The notes: generated by a model not told the origin, from the sequence alone. A stretch of 64,000 nt of DNA from Terriglobia bacterium (GCA_020072585.1 JAIQGL010000016.1:1-64000), one strand, 5' to 3'; counted from the stretch's first letter, positions 1-7,851 are shown. Made by a program: numbers and translations.

Positions 1-380
1 GCGGACCGGAGCCGTTGACCAGATAAGTGAAGTCAATGAAGTTGAATGGTGGCGGAGGAAACGAAGTTTTCCAGCAGAGCGCGCAGTTCGGGAGTCTCAA
101 TATTCTTCTCGCCGATGTCCCCGCCACTGGCCACCTGGATGGCCGAGGAGAGGTTCGCCAACATCATGCGTAAGGAGCGCTCGTGCTGCGAAAGATCGTC
201 CGCCAGCGACCGCGTCACCGCGTTCTGCAGCAGCATCTCGTTGGTCTTCAGGCGGTCCCGGTTAATGGCTTCCACCTGGGACGAATAGAAATACATCGGG
301 ATAATGCTGATCACCAGAAGCACACCGAGGATTACATACAGAATCGGGATGCGCGCGGGGCTGGCGATCTTGAAGGACAA
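1..380 (-). CDS. N-terminal part of a membrane sensor-type protein, cut by the window edge and apparently frameshifted
   Basis: The reading frame gives one transmembrane helix (about residues 8-28, ILYVILGVLLVISIIPMYF) followed by a periplasmic helical stretch rich in charged residues, the layout of the N-terminus of a transmembrane histidine kinase or other cache/HAMP sensor. The start is uncertain; a TTG at 380 is preceded by AGGGAG and sits just before the helix, whereas the upstream extension to 623 is low-quality sequence. The frame stops at position 33, yet the neighbouring frame continues to the edge with sensor-like residues (NFIDFTYLVNGSGP), suggesting a one-base shift near positions 40-50. 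The kinase part is not in the window, so the family is an inference. Confidence 0.45.
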
Positions 381-626
381 ATCTCTCCCTTCACTCCTCG
401 TGGGCGCCGACGGCGAAGTAGACGCAGGTTTCAAGTTCTGGAACCTAAATTTTAACGGGGAACTGGGTGGTTCGGCTGAAAACACGGGCCAGCGGACATT
501 ACCAAAGTACCATGCAAACCGGGCTCTGGACGCGGATTTGGCAGGCAAGACAGACGTCAGACGTCGGCCCTCGGACCTCAAAATCAAGAGCTTAGGGTTA
601 AAAGCCAAATAGCTAAAAGCCAAGAG

Positions 627-1082
627 CTAGGAGCCAAACGCCGAACTCTCGCTCTTGCCGCTCCTCGTCATCAGCTCATAGATGGCATCGCGGGGAGCTT
701 TGCCCTGATGCAGAATGGCATGCATCTGCTCGGTGATCGGCATTTCGACGCCGCGCACTTGGGCCAGTCCTACCGCCGCGGTCGTGGTAAAGATTCCCTC
801 CGCCACCATTCCGTGCATGCCGGTGACGATCCCCGGTAGCTTTTTTCCGCGGCCCAACTCGATGCCCACACTGCGATTGCGCGACAGCCTTTCAGACTGG
901 CGGTTCAGCACCTGCATCATCAGCGGATCGAAGATGCCGGCCTTTTCCAGTAATAGCATGTTGCGATGGACGCGGGCGAAAGAGGCGTTGAGACGGTTGA
1001 GTAGATCGTAGACGAGGGGTTTGTATGCGCTGCTGGAACTGCTTGACTCTTTTGGTGTGCTGCTAAAATCAGTGTCAGCCAT
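627..1082 (-). CDS. GpsA C-terminal-domain fragment joined to an unrelated N-terminus
   Basis: The protein has 151 residues. From about residue 67 it closely resembles the C-terminal end of NAD(P)-dependent glycerol-3-phosphate dehydrogenase GpsA: SRNRSVGIELGRGKKL, then GMVAEGIFTTTAAVGLA, VEMPITEQ and the terminal ELMTR. The NAD-binding Rossmann domain and the catalytic lysine region, which make up most of the usual 330-340 residues, are absent. The first 66 residues (Ser-rich start, then a helical stretch ending MMQVLNRQSERL) are not recognised. The start at 1082 has AAGG seven bases upstream. It cannot be an active dehydrogenase; it may be a gpsA remnant or a small protein that reuses the helical domain. 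The gene is read codirectionally with the sensor fragment. Confidence 0.6.
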   Translation of the reverse strand: MADTDFSSTPKESSSSSSAYKPLVYDLLNRLNASFARVHRNMLLLEKAGIFDPLMMQVLNRQSERLSRNRSVGIELGRGKKLPGIVTGMHGMVAEGIFTTTAAVGLAQVRGVEMPITEQMHAILHQGKAPRDAIYELMTRSGKSESSAFGS

Positions 1083-1360
1083 GGGTCGCCTTTCTCAAGA
1101 AGGTGATTTGTGGTTAGGGACCGTCCGTGCTCTAACACGGGCGCGTCCCGTCTTTTTTTGTAACCGATTTGGTGAAACGATGCAACGAAAAAGAAGCGAA
1201 GTTTGAAGAAACGAATTTTGTAAAGCAGTCGCTTTAGATTGTGAGGCGGCAATTTTAATGCTTGCGAACACTGTGGCTCGCTAAGGGTCTAAATTTGGAC
1301 TTTGAATTTTTTGGGCGGGCAACCTTGCAGGAGACAAACGCCAGGATGGGATAATGAACA
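1083..1360. other. Intergenic region
   Basis: This AT-richer stretch separates the divergent gpsA-like and DUF2971 genes and probably holds both promoters. No clear -35/-10 pair, palindrome or RNA gene could be assigned by eye. Confidence 0.4.
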
Positions 1361-2389
1361 ATGCCTGTTCTCCCTTACTACAGTCAGAAGGAGCCTCCAT
1401 CTGATGCGGTGATTTGGCGCTTCCTTGATCTCCGGAAGTTCCGTGACCTGATGGCCAGCCAGGAACTATACTTTCGGCGCGCAGATTTGTTCGATGACCA
1501 AAGCGAAGGGTTGCCGCCCGAGCAGTACGTCCGGCATGTTTTAGGGCTCGCCCCTTATGACATTAAAGACGAAGTTGCTCTCAACAACCATCTCGGTTCA
1601 TTGGCTCAGAGCCGAGAGATGTACTTTATTACATGCTGGTACCTATACCACAAGGAAGACCTGGCGATTTGGGAGCAGTACGGTCCCGATGGCGTGGCTG
1701 TGACTTCAAGGTATGGACTTTTGAAAGAGTCCCTAGCCAGCATTCCTGACGATACACATATTGGCCTGGTTCAGTACGGAACGGCCCATCTCACCGACCG
1801 GTTCAATGCAATGGAGTTCATTACGACTAAGCAGGGGAAATATGCGGTCGAGTGTGAGGTGCGAGCCATTTTAACGTCCAATAATCCCTTGGACGGGGGA
1901 AATCGGCACTTCGACTTGAATGGCTTTCCCCATCGCGTGCCGCTTGCTCAGAATCCCCGCCACCCATGGGTTCAAGATTGCAAACGGCGGCGGATCTCAC
2001 TGCGGGACCTCTTGCAAGGGGTAGTCATTTCACCGTGGGCCGAACCCGATGAGGTTGAAGAAATCAATCTGTGGACGAAGGATCGACTTTCTATGGTGCC
2101 AACGAACTCCGGTCTTAAGAGCGACAGGACTCCAACGCTCAAGGAGTATCGCGATTACCATCACATACAGATGCCGACACCGCAACCTCAGAGGCTCGCC
2201 AGCGCGCAGGAATTGGAGCATTACTACGAAGAACTGATGACCTTGGATCTAGCTCGTGTTCGCTTCCTGTACAGACAACGTTGGGAAACGTGCCGGTTAG
2301 GGACTGATGGTTTGCCAAGTAAGATAGATCTCCAATATCTTGACACCACCTTACGTGTACTGAAAGATTTGAGCGCAATAAAGGCGTGA
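1361..2389 (+). CDS. DUF2971-like protein
   Basis: The 342-residue protein has the hallmarks of the DUF2971 family: an N-terminal stretch with W/Y-R-x-LDL...LYFRRADLFDD, a central FITCWY..EDLAIWEQYG motif and a later LRDLLQGVVISPWA motif. The function of the family is unknown; members are often found in variable genomic islands and near defence or restriction genes. No signal peptide or membrane segment is visible, so a cytoplasmic location is expected. The ATG at 1361 follows GGGATAATGAACA without a strong Shine-Dalgarno sequence. It stands alone between the gpsA-like ORF and the REP/RAYT island, a location consistent with accessory DNA. The family call is from motif recognition only. Confidence 0.65.
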   Translation: MPVLPYYSQKEPPSDAVIWRFLDLRKFRDLMASQELYFRRADLFDDQSEGLPPEQYVRHVLGLAPYDIKDEVALNNHLGSLAQSREMYFITCWYLYHKEDLAIWEQYGPDGVAVTSRYGLLKESLASIPDDTHIGLVQYGTAHLTDRFNAMEFITTKQGKYAVECEVRAILTSNNPLDGGNRHFDLNGFPHRVPLAQNPRHPWVQDCKRRRISLRDLLQGVVISPWAEPDEVEEINLWTKDRLSMVPTNSGLKSDRTPTLKEYRDYHHIQMPTPQPQRLASAQELEHYYEELMTLDLARVRFLYRQRWETCRLGTDGLPSKIDLQYLDTTLRVLKDLSAIKA

Positions 2390-2483
2390 CACTGGGACGC
2401 AGGTCGGGTGGGCACTTTCGTCTAATGCTGCGAATGATGGGGCATCAATGCGTTTTTTTAGTTTCGGCGATGCATCCAAGCCC

Positions 2484-2569
2484 AGCGCCGCAGGCGCGCC
2501 GAGAAGTTAGCCCAGGGCGTAAGCCCTGGGTAAGCAGAGAAGAAGACCAGAGCGCCGGAGGCGCGACAC
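2484..2569. repeat. REP-type palindromic repeats on the left side of the RAYT gene
   Basis: Two palindromic elements lie here. AGCGCCGCAGGCGCGC is followed by AGTTAGCCCAGGGCGT and its partner AAGCCCTGGGT (a CCCAGGGC/GCCCTGGG hairpin), and then GAGCGCCGGAGGCGCGACAC at 2550-2569. The last 20 bases occur in inverted orientation at 3007-3026 on the other side of the transposase gene. The element is GC-rich, palindromic and extragenic, as expected for REP sequences mobilised by RAYT enzymes. Confidence 0.8.
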
Positions 2570-2570
2570 A

Positions 2571-2987
2571 TCATCCAAAAACGTATCGCGGATCATATTC
2601 AATGCCGTGCTTCTCCAGCAACGCAATGAATTCCTCTTCAAATGTCATCTTGGCGTGGTGCTGTTCCTGATTCTGGATATACCGAACCGCAGCCGCAATA
2701 TTCGATTTGCTCACCCCAAACCCGCCATAGCCCTGTTGCCACGCAAACCGACCGATTTCGTGGGACATCCAGCCTGACGAGTTCGATTTAATGTCCCTGA
2801 TTGCATCGGCGATCATGAGCGTAGGTGGAAATTGCAGCAGTAGGTGAATGTGATCTTCCATCCCGCCGATGGAGTGAACGAAGATGCCCTGGTGCTTACA
2901 AATGCCGGCGGTGTACGCCCATAGGCGCTCCTTCATTTGCGCTGGGATGATTTTCCGCCGCTCCTTTGTACTGAAAACGATGTGCAT
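2571..2987 (-). CDS. REP-associated tyrosine transposase (RAYT, IS200/IS605-type Y1 transposase)
   Basis: The 138-residue protein shows the Y1-transposase fold: VFSTKERR near the start, the metal-binding HUH motif as EDHIHLLLQF (residues about 44-53), and a helix with the catalytic tyrosine region AAAVRYIQNQEQHH (about 97-110). Such enzymes nick and join single-stranded DNA at REP hairpins. The ATG at 2987 gives a protein slightly shorter at the N-terminus than usual; the same frame continues upstream as TTYFQNV without an ATG, so the usual MPHTY-like start may be lost. Matching REP palindromes sit directly on both sides, supporting the RAYT rather than the insertion-sequence assignment. No partner transposase or TnpB is present. 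Confidence 0.85.
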   Translation of the reverse strand: MHIVFSTKERRKIIPAQMKERLWAYTAGICKHQGIFVHSIGGMEDHIHLLLQFPPTLMIADAIRDIKSNSSGWMSHEIGRFAWQQGYGGFGVSKSNIAAAVRYIQNQEQHHAKMTFEEEFIALLEKHGIEYDPRYVFG

Positions 2988-3006
2988 TACATTTTGAAAA
3001 TACGTA

Positions 3007-3131
3007 GTGTCGCGCCTCCGGCGCTCGCATTCTAAAACAACTTGTCACCCAGGGCTCATCCACCCCAGCTCGCCAAAAACCGGCGGGCCGGGGACCCCGG
3101 TCACGCCCTGGGCTAACTTCGCGGCGCGCCT
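3007..3131. repeat. REP-type palindromic repeats on the right side of the RAYT gene
   Basis: GTGTCGCGCCTCCGGCGCTC at 3007-3026 is the reverse complement of the left-flank element at 2550-2569. At 3104-3131 the CGCCCTGGGCTAACTTCGCG block is the reverse complement of the AGTTAGCCCAGGGCG block at 2505-2519. The two flanks are therefore arranged as mirror images around the transposase gene, with an extra GC-rich insertion (3040-3103) on this side. Confidence 0.8.
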
Positions 3132-3174
3132 GCCACCCCACCGCGCGCAAAAGCGGCACGCGTCGGGGACCCCA

Positions 3175-3341
3175 GACTCCGGCGCTGGCCTGTAGTTGGT
3201 ATTAGCACCTTATCGATGCCAACACCGATTCTAATAAGCTAACGCGAGACAGCAGCGGGGCAGGTCCCTCGGGTCCTATTTGGCTGCTCTGCCCATTCAC
3301 GCCAAAAGTGGCGTGAATGGGAACCCGGACTCCGGCGCTGG
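3175..3341. repeat. Short direct repeat pair plus a 12-bp perfect hairpin
   Basis: GACTCCGGCGCTGG occurs at 3175-3188 and again at 3328-3341. Between them a perfect inverted repeat, CCCATTCACGCC (3292-3303) and GGCGTGAATGGG (3310-3321), encloses a six-base loop. There is no T-tract after it. These appear to be further extragenic palindromes of the same repeat-rich island, and no gene is supported in 3132-3418. Confidence 0.55.
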
Positions 3342-3418
3342 GGGAATTTCTGCACAGGAGCACTCCCTTTCAAAAAACGCGAAAAGATGGGGCATGGACG
3401 AAAAACAGCACGACTCTG

Positions 3419-3835
3419 TCAGACGGAAATCTTATGCCCCAACTCCGTTGGACTCGTGCGGACGCGGGCGCTTGTAATCGCTGCGCCCAGCGCCACAAGA
3501 GGCAGCAGAGTCCCCAGAAACACCAGGTGATACCAGACTGGGAACTTTACCCAAAGTTGAATGTGTACGGGAATGAAGAGCGCCAGAATAATTGCGCCGA
3601 GCACCCAGCGCGGGCCCATCCTGGACGGAGCTATCAGGCCGGCTGCCGCACCGGCAGCGAGCGAGGCCAGAGCGCCAAGAATTAAACGCGCGAGCTTCAT
3701 GCCCAGTGTAAAAGTCAGTGCCGGTTCAGCCTGGGTATAACCCGCCAGTCCGGCGCGTAGCCCAAAGTTGAGAAGAGTCGCTACCACCATCCACGCCACA
3801 AGCCCTGAAACCACCGCGAGAATCGACCGTGTCAT
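3419..3835 (-). CDS. Small four-helix integral membrane protein, unknown function
   Basis: The 138-residue protein is almost entirely hydrophobic: helices at about residues 4-24 (ILAVVSGLVAWMVVATLL), 45-67 (ARLILGALASLAAGAAAGLIA), 75-92 (WVLGAIILALFIPVHIQL) and 98-117 (YHLVFLGTLLPLVALGAAI). No catalytic motif is visible and the family is not recognised by name. It is divergent from the PadR regulator at 3885 with only 49 bases between the starts, which contain a 16-bp palindrome, so it is probably the regulator's target. An efflux-accessory or membrane-stress role would be guesswork. Confidence 0.65.
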   Translation of the reverse strand: MTRSILAVVSGLVAWMVVATLLNFGLRAGLAGYTQAEPALTFTLGMKLARLILGALASLAAGAAAGLIAPSRMGPRWVLGAIILALFIPVHIQLWVKFPVWYHLVFLGTLLPLVALGAAITSARVRTSPTELGHKISV

Positions 3836-3855
3836 AACAGGTTTCTCTCTTTTTA

Positions 3856-3878
3856 TAGTTTAATTAAACTAGTATACT
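3856..3878. promoter_or_regulatory. Divergent promoter/operator region of the PadR gene pair
   Basis: TAGTTTAATTAAACTA (3856-3871) is a perfect 16-bp palindrome, followed directly by the palindrome AGTATACT (3871-3878). TATACT at 3873-3878 is a good -10 hexamer for padR, placing the transcript start close to the padR ATG at 3885, that is, a leaderless or almost leaderless message. TATAAA on the other strand (3856-3851) could serve the membrane-protein gene. A PadR dimer bound to the palindrome would repress both genes; this is inferred from position. Confidence 0.5.
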
Positions 3879-3884
3879 CCAACT

Positions 3885-4472
3885 ATGAAGGCCGAGCTAC
3901 TGATTCTTGGCGTCCTGCACAGGGGCAATTTCCACCCCTATGAGATCAAGCGCCGCCTGCAAAATGCGATGATCGAGTGCTATACCGACGTGGACGTGGG
4001 TACACTCTATTACGCGATACGGCAACTGGAGAAGAGCGGGTTGATTGCAGCAGTCCGGCAGGAGCGCGTAGCCCGCGGCGGCATGCGCACCGTGTACGGA
4101 ATTTCAGCCAGCGGCAAGCGGCGATTTCAGCAGCTTCTGAACGAGCAATTTGCCGCTCCGGGACCGGTGGCCCAAACGCTTTACGGCGCGATGCTTTTCC
4201 TGCAATTCGGCAACCTGCCTTTGATCGCAGATCTGCTGCGAAGCAGGATCTTGCGCGAGACGGAGTCGATCCGGGAAACCGCGGAAATTCGCAAGCAACT
4301 CGGGGCCATTCCGGCGACGGGTGCGCTTCATCTGATGAAACACATTGAGCTTCAGCATCGCCTTGACCGGAAGTGGCTTCAGGGGGTGCTCAGCGACGTG
4401 GAGGGAGGGCATGTGCGGGACGTGGCAGACCGGAAGAAGCTGACGCGCGGCTGGCGGGCGTCCAAGACGTGA
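3885..4472 (+). CDS. PadR-family transcriptional regulator
   Basis: The 195-residue protein starts with the PadR winged-helix: ELLILGVLHRGNFHPYEIKRRL, then DVDVGTLYYAIRQLEKSGLI (recognition helix) and the wing around YGISASGKRRFQQLL. The C-terminal half (residues about 90-180) is the helical dimerisation region of the longer PadR-s2-like members. It probably acts as a ligand-responsive repressor of itself and of the divergent membrane-protein gene. The ATG at 3885 lies about seven bases after the -10 TATACT, so no Shine-Dalgarno sequence is available. The start choice is supported by the motif beginning at residue 3. Confidence 0.88.
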   Translation: MKAELLILGVLHRGNFHPYEIKRRLQNAMIECYTDVDVGTLYYAIRQLEKSGLIAAVRQERVARGGMRTVYGISASGKRRFQQLLNEQFAAPGPVAQTLYGAMLFLQFGNLPLIADLLRSRILRETESIRETAEIRKQLGAIPATGALHLMKHIELQHRLDRKWLQGVLSDVEGGHVRDVADRKKLTRGWRASKT

Positions 4473-4685
4473 CGCCGCCTTCTGGGCCCATGGAAGGGCT
4501 GGTTTTGGCTTACATGGATAGAGAAGCCCTCGGCTGTGATTTCCCACCACGCGAAGCCATCTCCCACTGTGGTCTCTGTTTATGACGACAACGGCCGGCG
4601 TCATAGACAGAATGACCGAGTTTTAGAACGGTTTGTTTTTTCCGATCAGCCGCGACGGATATTCCCTGTTTCGGGTTCTTCTTGC
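4473..4685. other. Intergenic region between convergent genes
   Basis: The padR gene and the next minus-strand gene converge here. Open frames in this stretch are short and compositionally poor. No clear terminator hairpin with a T-tract was found. Confidence 0.35.
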
Positions 4686-5087
4686 CTACCGGGGTTGGCC
4701 CCGTCGCAGGCTCCATAGTCCGCGCACTGAGAGGATAAAGGAGAGCATCCCGGTGATGCCGAGGACGAAGAACGTCCAGAAGAACAAGAAGGCTCCGCTG
4801 TACTTGGCGAACTCGCCGGCGAAAATGCCTCTGGGGCCCATCACATGGATGACGGGCATTCCCATTGCAAGGATCGACCCGATCAGCATGATGATGTGCC
4901 CCGACCGCCGTTCGGCGAGCACCAGCGTTCCGTACAGCCAGACGACCAGGACGGGCACCGCAACCAGGGTCGATCCCCCTCCCTCGGGGTTGCCGGCCTT
5001 GGCGTGCAGGGTATCCTGCGTGAGGTGAAACGTCATGAAAAGGATCGAGAGCAGAGAAGCGATGATTAATAGGTGGTTTTGCTTCAT
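4686..5087 (-). CDS. Small four-helix membrane protein, unknown function
   Basis: The start at 5087 is preceded by a strong AGGAGGA six bases upstream and gives a 133-residue protein beginning MKQNHLLIIASLL. Helices are seen at about residues 4-20, 43-60 (VAVPVLVVWLYGTLVL), 66-83 (IIMLIGSILAMGMPVIHV) and 97-121 (FLFFWTFFVLGITGMLSFIL). A conserved-looking His in FHLTQD lies after the first helix and another in PVIHVMG. The family is not recognised. It is a single gene, divergent from the DUF3455 gene, and nothing nearby fixes a function. Confidence 0.65.
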   Translation of the reverse strand: MKQNHLLIIASLLSILFMTFHLTQDTLHAKAGNPEGGGSTLVAVPVLVVWLYGTLVLAERRSGHIIMLIGSILAMGMPVIHVMGPRGIFAGEFAKYSGAFLFFWTFFVLGITGMLSFILSVRGLWSLRRGQPR

Positions 5088-5207
5088 GGATATTCCTCCT
5101 GCCAGGTCTGCAAGAAAAAGTCTGCAAGAAAGTTCCTTGTTCCTATTCAAAGATCTTCATGCTCTAGGGAGCTTGAGAAGCAGACGGCTACTGGTACGGG
5201 CCGTTTC

Positions 5208-5855
5208 ATGGAATTGTTCCAACTTTCACAGCTGATTCGTCGGCTCAGCTTTGCTAGTTCTTGGCGTCCACGGCAGGACAGGGCGAGCGCTGGGACAGAT
5301 GAACACGTATCGATTCGGGACAAGGACTTACTAAAAGAGAAATTAAGGAGAATAAGAGCAGATAAGTTCACGGCGAAGGCTATAATTTCTGCCGTGGAAA
5401 AGCCAACTGTTCCCAGTTCGATCCAGGCGCCAGCGGAAGAAGAAGTTGTCCTGGTGGCCCGCGCCTCAGGGTTCCAGATCTATGTCTGCCGTTTTGATGG
5501 TGAGGGCAAAACTGGATGGGTTTTGAAAGCGCCGGAAGCGCAGCTTTTTGGCCAGCAGGGTGAGTCCATGGGAAGGCATTTTGGCGGCCCTACGTGGCGG
5601 CACAACGATGGCAGCGAGATTACCGCCCGCCTGGCGGCCAAGGTGGACGCACCGGAGCAGGGCGCAATCCCGTGGGTGCTGCTGACTGTTACCGGACACA
5701 CCGGAAGCGGAGTGCTGAGTGGCGTGACCACAATTCAGCGGATTAACACTGCCGGCGGTCTGGCGCCGGCGGAAGGTTGTGGCACGACGAATATTGAAGC
5801 GGAGTTCAAGAGCGGCTACACGGCGGACTATTACTTCTATGCGCGGCGTGCGTAG
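5208..5855 (+). CDS. DUF3455-like protein
   Basis: From about residue 75 the sequence follows the DUF3455 pattern: ASGFQIYVCRF, WVLKAPEAQLF, GRHFGGPTWRHNDGSEI, AIPWVLLTV, GVTTIQRINTAGGLAP and the final TADYYFYARRA. The function is unknown; fungal and bacterial relatives are usually secreted. Here no signal peptide is visible and the first 60 residues are charged and unlike the family, so the start is uncertain (ATG at 5208; an open frame extends back to 5073). The last 19 bases overlap the convergent AraC gene. Confidence 0.7.
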   Translation: MELFQLSQLIRRLSFASSWRPRQDRASAGTDEHVSIRDKDLLKEKLRRIRADKFTAKAIISAVEKPTVPSSIQAPAEEEVVLVARASGFQIYVCRFDGEGKTGWVLKAPEAQLFGQQGESMGRHFGGPTWRHNDGSEITARLAAKVDAPEQGAIPWVLLTVTGHTGSGVLSGVTTIQRINTAGGLAPAEGCGTTNIEAEFKSGYTADYYFYARRA

Positions 5856-6640
5856 GCAGTTGGACTCATGCCGAACTCAGAACGGAATGCGTGATTGAAG
5901 TTCGATAGGTTCCTGAAGCCGGTATCCAGGGCGATTTCAAGTACTTCGTCCAGTGTGCTGCTCAGGCGCACCGCGGCCTCACGCAGGCGCGCCCGCAAAA
6001 TGAACTGGTGCGGCGTAACCCGGGTCACATGCTTGAACGTGCGCAGAAAGTGGAACTCACTCATCTTTGCCCGGGAAGCAAGCGTGTTGAGCGCCAGCGG
6101 CTCGCCCAGGTTGGCTTCAATAAAGCGCAGAGTGGCTGAGATTCGGCGCTCGTCGGCTGCTGTTGGCAGGCCCCGCTCGTGGTCAGTCTTTCCCACGATC
6201 GTAAGCGCTGCGGCGGCCATGCCGTGCGCCAACTCTTCAAGGTTCAGCCTGGCCGGCGACTGTGTTGCCAGCCGTGCATCCACCACTTGCGGCGAGAGAG
6301 CAGGCATTGGGGGAATGCGATGGACAGGGAAGTTGGCCGCGACTCCGGCGCGCTCAAAAAACTCTGGCGTGTATTGAAAGGAGACGCAACGGTCCCCTGT
6401 GCCATGTTCGTGGCCGCATTCAAAGCACTGTCCGGGGGTGTCCAGCAGCAGCGATCCTGCTGCCATTACTTCAGAGCCGCTTGCTGAGCGATATTGAAAC
6501 GATCCTTCAATTACCACGGCAATCAGCACTGAAGAGTGTTGCTCTTCGAAGGGACGATCCTGTGGTCCTGAGGTGCAGACGACATCGCTGACGCTCCAGT
6601 CGTTCCCTCTGGCCAGGATGTTTGTAGCAATTTTCCCCAA
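5837..6640 (-). CDS. AraC-family transcriptional regulator
   Basis: The C-terminal 100 residues contain the two AraC helix-turn-helix units: LGEPLALNTLASRAKMSEFH followed by FKHVTRVTPHQFILRARL, and LSSTLDEVLEIALDTGFRN followed by FNHAFRSEFGMSPTAYARR. The N-terminal 130 residues look like a cupin-type sensing domain (ASGSEVMAAGSLLLDTPGQC). The start is a TTG: 6640 is preceded by GAGGCGG ten bases upstream, while a TTG at 6661 leaves only 14 bases to the divergent gene. It is divergent from the lipocalin-like gene at 6676 and likely controls it and the following DinB gene. Confidence 0.85.
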   Translation of the reverse strand: MGKIATNILARGNDWSVSDVVCTSGPQDRPFEEQHSSVLIAVVIEGSFQYRSASGSEVMAAGSLLLDTPGQCFECGHEHGTGDRCVSFQYTPEFFERAGVAANFPVHRIPPMPALSPQVVDARLATQSPARLNLEELAHGMAAAALTIVGKTDHERGLPTAADERRISATLRFIEANLGEPLALNTLASRAKMSEFHFLRTFKHVTRVTPHQFILRARLREAAVRLSSTLDEVLEIALDTGFRNLSNFNHAFRSEFGMSPTAYARRA

Positions 6641-6662
6641 GTGTCGCCCGCCTCGATTCAAC

Positions 6663-6668
6663 TATAAC
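6663..6668 (+). promoter_or_regulatory. Candidate -10 element of a leaderless transcript
   Basis: TATAAC lies eight bases before the ATG at 6676, so the transcript would start at or next to the start codon. The overlapping TATAGT on the other strand could serve the AraC gene. No good -35 is visible; the element would need an activator such as the adjacent AraC protein. This is position-based inference. Confidence 0.35.
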
Positions 6669-6675
6669 GCTTTTT

Positions 6676-7218
6676 ATGACAACTCAAATCATAACGCAAG
6701 ACCCATTCATAGAGGCGATTTCTTCGTCCGGGCGTTCGCCGGAAATCGCGCCTGCTGACGATGTTTATGGCTGGCTGATTGGAAGCTGGGAGTTGGATGT
6801 TCGCCGCTATGGCGTTGACGTTTCCGCGCGCAACATCAAGGGCGAGGTCCATTTTAGCTGGGCGCTCGAAGGCCGCGCTGTCCAGGATGTGTGGATCATG
6901 CCGCGCCGCTCAGAGCGTACGTCTCAGCTCGACAAGACCTGCAACATGTTCGGCACCACGCTGCGCGTGTGGGATGCGTCCCTTCAAGCCTGGCGTATCA
7001 CATGGATCAACCCTGTTACCGGCAGCCGTGACGAACTGATTGGCCGCTGGAATGGCAAGGACATCGTCCAGATAGGCGCGCGTGCCAATGGAACGCCTAT
7101 CCGCTGGATGTTCACCCAGATTACGCAAGATTCGTTCCGATGGACCGGCGAAGTGCTGGAAGCAGATGGCCACACCTGGCGACTGGAAGGCGAGTTCCTG
7201 GCCCGCCGCAGAAGTTGA
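6676..7218 (+). CDS. Lipocalin-like/DUF1579-type protein
   Basis: The 180-residue cytoplasmic protein has a repetitive beta pattern with conserved WLIGSWELDVRRY near residue 35, GEVHFSWALEGRAVQDVWIMP near 57, and later GRWNGKDIVQ and TWRLEGEFLARR. This matches the beta-barrel DUF1579/lipocalin-like proteins of unknown activity. It precedes a DinB gene by 34 bases and is divergent from an AraC regulator, so the three probably form a small regulated unit. No signal peptide is present. The exact family assignment is tentative. Confidence 0.55.
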   Translation: MTTQIITQDPFIEAISSSGRSPEIAPADDVYGWLIGSWELDVRRYGVDVSARNIKGEVHFSWALEGRAVQDVWIMPRRSERTSQLDKTCNMFGTTLRVWDASLQAWRITWINPVTGSRDELIGRWNGKDIVQIGARANGTPIRWMFTQITQDSFRWTGEVLEADGHTWRLEGEFLARRRS

Positions 7219-7252
7219 GCAGACAAAAATCCCAATACAAAGGACTATTTCT

Positions 7253-7774
7253 ATGGCAAGCAACGCAACTCTTCGTAAAAACGCACCGCACTTGATTCAA
7301 GTCGATTCAGCCCTGCGTGAGCACGCACTTCATCTATTGAAAGGTGATGGCGCTCATCTGGAGTTTGATGTCGCGGTACAAGACATACCCGCGCCACTTC
7401 GTGGCAAAAAGCCCAAAGGCGCGGCGCATACACCGTGGCAGGTGCTGGAGCATCTGCGCATCGCCCAGGCTGACATTCTCGGATACTTGCGTGACTCTGC
7501 GCATCAGTCTCCGGAGTTTCCATCAGGCTACTGGCCCAGTGCGGAAGCGCCGCCGAACGAGAAAGCCTGGAATAAGAGCGCCGAGGAATTCCGTGCCGAT
7601 CTCAAAACCCTTACAGACATGGTGACAGACCAGAGCACAGACCTGCTGGCGTCGCTGCACGGCTTGGAAGGGCAGACGATCCTGCGCAAGCTGCTGATGC
7701 TGGCGGACCATAACTCTTATCATCTGGGAGAGTTGGTGGTTTTGCGACGCACATTGGGCGCATGGCCCGAATGA
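7253..7774 (+). CDS. DinB-superfamily four-helix protein
   Basis: The 173-residue protein shows the DinB/YfiT layout: an N-terminal helix, HTPWQVLEHLRIAQADIL with the first metal-site histidine (about residue 66), and a C-terminal LMLADHNSYHLGELVVLRR with the H-x3-H pair of the predicted metal site. DinB proteins include thiol-dependent S-transferases and many unknowns. The ATG at 7253 was chosen because the family domain begins shortly after; there is no strong ribosome-binding site. It lies 34 bases after the lipocalin-like gene and is likely cotranscribed. Confidence 0.8.
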   Translation: MASNATLRKNAPHLIQVDSALREHALHLLKGDGAHLEFDVAVQDIPAPLRGKKPKGAAHTPWQVLEHLRIAQADILGYLRDSAHQSPEFPSGYWPSAEAPPNEKAWNKSAEEFRADLKTLTDMVTDQSTDLLASLHGLEGQTILRKLLMLADHNSYHLGELVVLRRTLGAWPE

Positions 7775-7851
7775 GAGAGTTGGTCAACAAATAAATGGAA
7801 CAGCTGAAGTAAATGAGCAGCTGAGGCGCTGAGTGAGCGGCGAAGGTTTAT

